Source: an archaeon
GTDB lineage: Archaea > Nanobdellota > Nanobdellia > Pacearchaeales > UBA284
Direction of reading: 5' to 3'
DNA: 9,626 nucleotides
NCBI GenBank assembly: GCA_030619955.1
Contig: JAUXAK010000019.1
Location: forward strand, 1 to 9,626
The notes beneath the pieces are model-generated. The model was not told where the DNA came from. It searched no databases and worked only from the letters and a program-made list of their open reading frames with translations. Every line of letters begins with the position of its first letter. Positions within the stretch are counted from its first letter, which is position 1. Both the position numbers and the translations under genes were made by a program. Positions 6,431-9,626 of the stretch are shown here, in pieces.

Positions 6431-6763
6431 ATGAGCCTAAAAGGTGTTGTTAAACAAAAGAAGAAAGAGCTTGAGAAAATAATCAGGAAAGTCCCAAAAG
6501 ATTATAGATGGTCTTATAGGATGACTTGTAGATCTTGTTTAACTCAGGGTATAGAAGATAATGAAGCAAGTCATAAAAGATATCTCTCAGCCACACCAAT
6601 AGACCAAAAAGAAATTTGTAAAATAGCATATAATATAGGTATATCATTTGGACCTCGTGAAAAACAATATGCCAAAGAACAATTGATTGATGAATGGTTA
6701 ACTAAAAAAATAAAGGATTATATGGAAAAATCTACTAAGAAAAAATTTTTAGGTTTGTTTTGA
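6431..6763 (+). CDS. Small basic protein with a CxxC pair, 110 aa
   Basis: I do not recognise this protein. It is basic and mostly helical, without a signal peptide or membrane span, so it should be cytoplasmic. Residues 33-36 are CRSC and a third cysteine is C63 in EICKIAYNIG, so a metal or thiol site with three cysteines and H48 is conceivable but unproven. The C-terminal half (PREKQYAKEQLIDEWLTKKI, 75-94) is amphipathic, and the end is a basic-hydrophobic KKKFLGLF. It starts 14 bases after the secreted beta-rich protein with a strong GAGGAG site, so the two are almost certainly one transcript and may work together. Confidence 0.65.
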   Translation: MSLKGVVKQKKKELEKIIRKVPKDYRWSYRMTCRSCLTQGIEDNEASHKRYLSATPIDQKEICKIAYNIGISFGPREKQYAKEQLIDEWLTKKIKDYMEKSTKKKFLGLF

Positions 6764-6817
6764 TTGTCAAAACCTTAAACTCCAAAGAATTACAAAAACC
6801 AACCACTAACCATAAGC

Positions 6818-6826
6818 TTTAAATAT
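6818..6826 (+). promoter_or_regulatory. TATA box for the hairpin element
   Basis: TTTAAATAT is centred at about 6822. The predicted start, near 6845-6850, falls at the base of the hairpin and beside the ATG at 6845. This is the same spacing seen at tRNA-Gly and the leaderless genes of this window. Confidence 0.5.
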
Positions 6827-6844
6827 TCTAAAAACCAAGTTTTT

Positions 6845-6940
6845 ATGTTCGAGATGACGGGAGAATTTTATAAGCACAACAGCATTTTCGGATGTGTAGT
6901 TGACTTATTGGACTTCGGACGTCATCTAGTTCAGCTTTTT
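6845..6940 (+). ncRNA. Candidate structured small RNA (or leaderless 37-codon gene)
   Basis: This stretch is about 42% G+C, clearly richer than its surroundings, and folds into one long hairpin. AGATGACG at 6852-6859 pairs perfectly with CGTCATCT at 6920-6927. Then come a symmetric GGA/GGA internal loop (6860-6862 with 6917-6919), GAA/TTC, a T-A/T-G run, ATAAG/CTTAT (6870-6874 with 6904-6908), CAAC/GTTG (6877-6880 with 6899-6902), and GCAT/ATGT closing a TTTCGG loop at 6886-6891. About 27 pairs form in 76 bases. A TATA box precedes it and CTTTTTC at 6935-6941 could end it. It is not a tRNA (no T-arm) and I see no clear C/D or ACA box. A frame from ATG 6845 to TGA 6956-6958 is also open (37 codons, beginning MFEMTGEFYKHNSIFG), but its codons are unusually rich in third-position G/C for this genome, which suits structural constraint better. 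Confidence 0.5.
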
Positions 6941-6980
6941 CTTTGCTATTTTATATGAATAATCTATTATATTTTTTAAC

Positions 6981-7688
6981 TCACAATATAAACCCATTTT
7001 TTACAAGTTTGTTAATAAGATTCTTATTTTTAGCAAAAATAGGTGGCTTCCAATCTTCTGCAATGCAAAGCCTTTCAACCTCAACTTTTTTCTTTTTTAT
7101 TGGATTATATCCTTTCTTTTTGTAAAGTTTTCTATAAACAAGAATGCCTTTTTCATGCCAAGACAAGATTTTTTTCAAGCCATAATATTTATTTATTAAA
7201 TTTCTAAGTTCTTTGGTTTTCATTCCTTGAAGTCTTTTTGTTGTAGCTCTTGCATTTAATTTTTCCTTTTTCATGACTAAATACTGTGCATAAGCATTAT
7301 TGCAATTTCTAAAAGCTTCTGCTTGCCTCCAAATAAGATAAGGAGCAATATCTTTTTTTTCAAGAGGAATACATCTGCAGTCAAATGCTGCTGCCTCTGT
7401 TGCTTGGATATTTTTTTTCTTATTTATTTCTTTAAAAAATAAAGAAGAAGCAAGTCCTGCAAAAACAGAATCTATTTTTTCAACTCGTCTAAAAGTTGTA
7501 GTTTTTAAAAACAAGAGATTTATTTCATCTGAAAAAATGTAGGCCAGATAAGGATTAAAAGGAATAAAAAATTCTCTTGCAACCTTGGTAAGACAAGATG
7601 CAAAAAATTTATCAAATGGTTTTTTTAACTTAATTTTTTTAGCTAAGCCATGAAAAGTCCAGCCATCTAAGCGAACAAAAAAAGGCAT
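6981..7688 (-). CDS. thg1: Thg1-like tRNA(His) guanylyltransferase / 3'-5' polymerase, N-terminus interrupted
   Basis: The Thg1 family adds nucleotides to tRNA 5' ends in the 3'-5' direction: either G-1 of tRNA(His), or repair of truncated tRNAs by the Thg1-like branch. Numbering from the ATG at 7688, the motifs are VRLDGWTF (5-12, metal-binding D8), IFSDEINLLF (51-60, with S53, D54, E55 as the second carboxylate motif), FDCRCIPL (102-109) and WRQAEAFRNCNNAYAQ (120-135), all in family order. The helical C-terminal region is lysine-rich. The reading frame continues upstream of this ATG with clearly homologous residues, NEIYSGITLPDD, directly before MPFFVRLDG, so 7688 is unlikely to be the ancestral start. 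The extension has no ATG before an in-frame TAA at 7796-7794. Either this ATG is used and the product lacks its first strand, or the gene is damaged or recoded. Confidence 0.85.
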   Translation of the reverse strand: MPFFVRLDGWTFHGLAKKIKLKKPFDKFFASCLTKVAREFFIPFNPYLAYIFSDEINLLFLKTTTFRRVEKIDSVFAGLASSLFFKEINKKKNIQATEAAAFDCRCIPLEKKDIAPYLIWRQAEAFRNCNNAYAQYLVMKKEKLNARATTKRLQGMKTKELRNLINKYYGLKKILSWHEKGILVYRKLYKKKGYNPIKKKKVEVERLCIAEDWKPPIFAKNKNLINKLVKNGFIL

Positions 7689-7862
7689 GTCATCTGGAAG
7701 AGTAATACCAGAATAAATTTCATTTTCAACAAAACTTAGTTTGCCCTTGCTTGCTTCTGATTTGGCTTTGGCATGCCGAGCTTTTGCCAGAGTTTAAGTT
7801 TCATTTTTATTTTGATGTTCTTTAATAAGTTGATTTATAATGTCTGCTTTTTCTTTTTTCAT
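7689..7862 (-). pseudogene. N-terminal extension of thg1 with an in-frame TAA
   Basis: Read on the minus strand, an ATG at 7862 begins MKKEKADIINQLIKEHQNKN, then Glu-Thr, then TAA at 7796-7794, then 35 further open codons (TLAKARHAKAKSEASKGK and onward) joining NEIYSGITLPDD and the Thg1 core in the same frame. The whole stretch is open apart from that one stop, unusual in such AT-rich DNA, and the part nearest the core matches the family N-terminus. No ATG, GTG or TTG lies between the stop and 7688 in this frame; a CTG occurs at 7790. No Shine-Dalgarno motif precedes 7862, but a minus-strand TATA-like element near 7886-7898 would put transcription close to it. A nonsense mutation, readthrough, an unusual start codon or a sequence error could explain this. 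Confidence 0.5.
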
Positions 7863-7921
7863 GATTTTTTAAAAAGAGCTGGATTAATAAGTTTTATGTT
7901 AAAGAAAAAAATAAAGAAAGA

Positions 7922-7931
7922 CTTAAAAATA
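7922..7931 (+). promoter_or_regulatory. Candidate TATA box for the small acidic protein gene
   Basis: CTTAAAAATA would start transcription near 7952 and leave a leader of about 28 bases containing AAGGGGG at 7963-7970. AATTTATTTA at 7936-7945 is an alternative box with a shorter leader. Confidence 0.35.
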
Positions 7932-7979
7932 TCAAAATTTATTTAGTTTATATTGATATATTAAAGGGGGTAAGAAAAA

Positions 7980-8225
7980 ATGCAAGGTGAAGAGGAAATG
8001 AAAGAAAGGAAAGAAGAAGATGAGGAAAAAATAGAAGAAGAGGCAAAAGAAAAAGCAGCTATAGCAGATGTTGAGGATGACCTTCGTGACTTAATGAACT
8101 GGGTAAAAGTAAGAAATGAAGAAGAAGTTGAGGGTGGAACAAAAAAAATTGAGGATGATGTTGCTAATGAATTAATAGAAAAAATCAAAAAAATAGCATT
8201 AAGACTTGGAATTTCAACTCTTTAA
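7980..8225 (+). CDS. Small acidic protein of unknown function, 81 aa
   Basis: I do not recognise this protein. The first 25 residues are almost only Glu, Asp, Lys and Arg. The middle and C-terminus (DVEDDLRDLMNWVKVRN, 30-46, and VANELIEKIKKIALRLGI, 61-78) read as two amphipathic helices around a Gly-containing turn, like a small helical domain with an acidic tail. There is no signal peptide or membrane segment. A purine-rich AAAGGGGGTAAG ends about seven bases before the ATG and is a credible ribosome binding site. The gene stands alone between two minus-strand genes and ends in T-rich DNA. Archaeal small acidic helical proteins often act as partners of larger complexes, but nothing here points to one. 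Confidence 0.6.
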   Translation: MQGEEEMKERKEEDEEKIEEEAKEKAAIADVEDDLRDLMNWVKVRNEEEVEGGTKKIEDDVANELIEKIKKIALRLGISTL

Positions 8226-8243
8226 AAATTAGGTATCTTTGCA

Positions 8244-8278
8244 ATTTTTTTCTATTCTTTTTTATTCTTTTTTATTTT
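8244..8278 (+). terminator. T-rich terminator with tandem repeat
   Basis: Several runs of five or six T follow the small acidic gene by about 20 bases. TATTCTTTTTT occurs twice in tandem within the tract. The tract overlaps the last codons of the convergent endonuclease V-like gene, whose C-terminal lysines come from the same A-rich complement. Confidence 0.5.
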
Positions 8279-8934
8279 TGCAGCTCTTTCTTTGTTTTAG
8301 CTGTATATTTTCTTGCCTGAATCAGGGGCTCAGGTAATTTATGAGGTTCTTTAACACATTTTTTTGTTATTTCAACTGCTGTCTTAAGTGAAATCATATG
8401 CCCTGTAGAAACAAAAATAAGCTTGCTTCCTTTTTTTGTAACTAAGCATTGAGCTATTGTCTTATTGTTTAAGACAATTTTATTATTTTTCTTTTCTCCG
8501 ACAAGAGCAGTTTTAGCTATGCCTATAGTTGGTTTTGCTATAGCTAAACCAAAATGACTTGCAAGTCCTAAGCCTCTTGGATGAGCAATACCATGTCCTT
8601 CAACAAAAATAACATCAGGTTGCTCTTCAAGTTTTTTGTAAGCTTTTATCATTGCTGGAAGCTCTCTGTAAGCTCTGTAGCCAGGAATATAAGGGAACTT
8701 TATGGGTTTTATAGTGTATTTTTCTTCTATAATCTCAAGATTCTCGTCTAATAAAACAGCAGAAGCAAGTATTTCATGGCTTTTTTCAAGTATTACTGTT
8801 GTGATGCCTGTAAATCTGTTTGCAAGTTTAAAATCAAAAGCATCTTTAAGTAAAATGCTTTTACTTAATTTTTTTTGTTCTGCCTTTAGCGCTTTTACAT
8901 CAATTCCTTTTTCAATAGCCTCTTTTTCTAGCAT
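8272..8934 (-). CDS. nfi: Endonuclease V homologue with altered catalytic residues, 220 aa
   Basis: Endonuclease V cuts DNA or RNA near deoxyinosine/inosine, using two metal ions. The family signatures are unmistakable: FPYIPGYRAYRE (residues 80-91), DVIFVEGHGIAHPRGLGLAS (107-126), KPTIGIAKTALVG (134-146) and STGHMISLKTA (176-186), and total length is normal. Three metal-binding carboxylates are expected (D43, E89, D110 in Thermotoga maritima numbering). Here the second is kept as E91, the third is E112 (VEGHG instead of the usual DGQG), and the first is missing: the usual GVDVS strand reads GITTV (43-47), with T45 in place of Asp. Activity is therefore doubtful, and the protein might instead bind inosine-containing nucleic acid or have changed chemistry. 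A minus-strand TATA-like element about 26 bases upstream suggests a leaderless message starting at 8934. Confidence 0.88.
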   Translation of the reverse strand: MLEKEAIEKGIDVKALKAEQKKLSKSILLKDAFDFKLANRFTGITTVILEKSHEILASAVLLDENLEIIEEKYTIKPIKFPYIPGYRAYRELPAMIKAYKKLEEQPDVIFVEGHGIAHPRGLGLASHFGLAIAKPTIGIAKTALVGEKKNNKIVLNNKTIAQCLVTKKGSKLIFVSTGHMISLKTAVEITKKCVKEPHKLPEPLIQARKYTAKTKKELQK

Positions 8935-8953
8935 GAATTTTTAAGGACAAATG

Positions 8954-8963
8954 ATATTAAAAA
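8954..8963 (-). promoter_or_regulatory. TATA-like element for the endonuclease V homologue
   Basis: On the minus strand this reads TTTTTAATAT and is centred about 25 bases before the ATG at 8934. No Shine-Dalgarno motif precedes the ATG, consistent with a leaderless transcript. Confidence 0.4.
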
Positions 8964-8997
8964 ACTTACTGCTCTAGATAAGGGTCTGTGAGATTCT

Positions 8998-9043
8998 AAA
9001 AAACAAATAAAGAAATAAAAAATAAATAAAAAATAAATAATTT
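8998..9043 (-). terminator. T-rich terminator after the THUMP gene
   Basis: Read on the minus strand, this stretch directly after the TAA is a series of T runs, with ATTTATTTTTT repeated in tandem, ending in GTTTTTT. It is a typical archaeal U-rich stop and separates the THUMP gene from the endonuclease V homologue. Confidence 0.5.
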
Positions 9044-9526
9044 TTATTTTTTCAAGAGTTCATCTTTAGTTAGTAAACTAATTGCTGCCCTGTTGCCCAT
9101 GATCTCTATCTTAATTATTTTGTCAGGGTTTTTTAAATCAACATTTGGTTTGTCTATTACATCTGTTAACTTAATAATAATGTCTTTAGGATACTCTTGA
9201 GTTACTTTTCTCTTTGCAAAATCCATTTTCCATTTTTCTTCTTTTTTAATACCTTTTTCCAACCCCACAATCACTTTTTGCATACTTTTAATGTCAGACT
9301 TACTCCATTTATCAGCAGGCCACCAGTAAAAAGTATATTCAAATTTTGAAGTGTCTATTTTTTTTATTGTTTTTCTTGCATCCTTGACTTTAATTTCAGC
9401 TAAACCCTCTTCAATCTTCAAAATCTTGGCACTTTCTCCAGTTTCTTTAATTAATGTTTCAATTTCAGCTTTGGCACTTTCTTGATGTACTGGATCAAAT
9501 GTGACAAGTAAATTTGCTTCTGGCAT
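9044..9526 (-). CDS. THUMP-domain protein, Tan1-like tRNA acetylation factor, 160 aa
   Basis: Proteins of this kind bind tRNA through the THUMP fold. The eukaryotic relative Tan1/THUMPD1 is the tRNA-binding adaptor for N4-acetylcytidine formation by the Kre33/NAT10 acetyltransferase. Residues 4-12 (ANLLVTFDP) form the opening strand seen in archaeal homologues. Residues 66-75 (FYWWPADKWS) and 98-101 (KWKM) belong to the linker. The C-terminal THUMP core is DIIIKLTDVIDKPNVDLKNP (115-134) followed by IIKIEIMGNRAAISLL (137-152). Length fits a stand-alone THUMP protein. I chose ATG 9526 because the AGGAGG lies six bases upstream; a GTG at 9532 is in frame but falls inside that site. The protein has no catalytic domain, so it should need a partner not visible here. 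Confidence 0.85.
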   Translation of the reverse strand: MPEANLLVTFDPVHQESAKAEIETLIKETGESAKILKIEEGLAEIKVKDARKTIKKIDTSKFEYTFYWWPADKWSKSDIKSMQKVIVGLEKGIKKEEKWKMDFAKRKVTQEYPKDIIIKLTDVIDKPNVDLKNPDKIIKIEIMGNRAAISLLTKDELLKK

Positions 9527-9531
9527 ATGCA

Positions 9532-9537
9532 CCTCCT
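9532..9537 (-). promoter_or_regulatory. Shine-Dalgarno of the THUMP gene, fixing the start
   Basis: On the minus strand this is AGGAGG, a full match to the 16S rRNA tail, five bases before the ATG at 9526. It overlaps the in-frame GTG at 9532 and so argues against that codon as the start. Confidence 0.75.
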
Positions 9538-9559
9538 TATCTTTTATAAGAAATCAGCT

Positions 9560-9570
9560 ATAAATAATTT
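9560..9570 (-). promoter_or_regulatory. TATA box of the THUMP gene
   Basis: On the minus strand AAATTATTTAT lies about 39 bases upstream of the ATG. Transcription would begin near 9540, leaving a short leader that holds the AGGAGG site. Confidence 0.45.
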
Positions 9571-9626
9571 TCGTTTTTTAGTTTTTGCTTTTTCTTTTTT
9601 TGCTTAGAATTATTTAGCAGCAAGTC

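Noticed and set aside
6853..6926. A possible tRNA: a 7-pair terminal stem GATGACG/CGTCATC closing 74 bases
   Set aside because: No T-loop (TTCRANY) precedes the 3' stem strand and no anticodon arm or D-arm fits. The interior pairs as one continuous hairpin.
6845..6940. C/D-box or H/ACA guide RNA identity for the hairpin element
   Set aside because: GAGATGA near the 5' end is one base off a C box, but no CTGA D box lies at the 3' end. No ACA box follows the basal stem.
6943..7125. Plus-strand frame of 60 codons at the end of thg1
   Set aside because: It is antisense to the Thg1 coding region, Phe/Leu-rich from the complement of lysine codons, and has no ribosome binding site.
8970..8997. GC-richer patch (GCTCTAGATAAGGGTCTGTGA region) between the THUMP and endonuclease V genes as a small RNA
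   Set aside because: It is short, shows no stable inverted repeat or guide-RNA box, and lies in the probable region between a terminator and a promoter.
9524..9532. GTG at 9532 as the start of the THUMP gene
   Set aside because: The GTG overlaps the AGGAGG ribosome binding site itself. The ATG six bases later has correct spacing and gives the usual N-terminus (MPEANLLVTF).
9558..9626. Lysine-rich minus-strand frame entering from the right edge and ending in TAG at 9560-9558
   Set aside because: It is only 22 codons from A-rich DNA, and it overlaps the probable THUMP TATA box. Another frame reading Leu-Ala-Ala-Lys-stop at the very edge is equally possible, so no gene end can be chosen.
1..9626. 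CRISPR array, insertion sequence or integration site
   Set aside because: No spaced direct repeats of 24-40 bases, no transposase or integrase motif, and no duplicated tRNA end near tRNA-Gly were seen by eye.

Overview
The window looks archaeal and very AT-rich (roughly 30% G+C by eye). The case for Archaea rests on a group II chaperonin (thermosome) gene, a THUMP-domain Tan1-like protein, a Thg1-like tRNA(His) guanylyltransferase, a tRNA-Gly gene without an encoded CCA end, and TATA boxes centred about 25 bases upstream of several genes, some apparently leaderless. The many short, lysine-rich, coiled-coil or unrecognised proteins suggest a small-genome DPANN lineage of the Woesearchaeota/Pacearchaeota type. 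That placement is inference from protein style, not from a marker tree.

Left part (1-1270). A long G-poor intergenic region may drive a divergent gene leaving the window at the left edge. On the plus strand it leads to a 163-aa coiled-coil protein. The next gene is translationally coupled to it (overlapping TAATG) but appears to carry a one-base frameshift. Middle left (1270-4255). A 166-aa conserved-looking protein of unknown function is divergent from the thermosome gene. A small histidine-rich membrane protein and tRNA-Gly(GCC) follow. Centre (4256-6960). A 412-aa coiled-coil protein has a probable leaderless start just behind the tRNA. Next is a two-gene unit: a secreted beta-strand-rich protein that reads like a beta-barrel, and a small basic protein with a CxxC pair. 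After that comes a compact, relatively GC-rich element that folds into a long hairpin and has its own TATA box; it could be a small RNA or a leaderless 37-codon gene.

Right part (6981-9626). Thg1 (minus) has an in-frame TAA in its N-terminal region. A small acidic protein (plus) follows. An endonuclease V homologue (minus) has substitutions at two of the three metal-binding carboxylates. A Tan1-like THUMP protein (minus) comes last, with an excellent Shine-Dalgarno sequence.

The recognisable genes cluster around tRNA (tRNA-Gly, Thg1, THUMP/Tan1) plus protein folding and nucleic-acid repair. There is no mobile element, CRISPR array or obvious defence island. The best candidates for new biology are the hairpin element at 6845-6958, the beta-barrel-like secreted protein with its partner, the altered endonuclease V and the interrupted Thg1.
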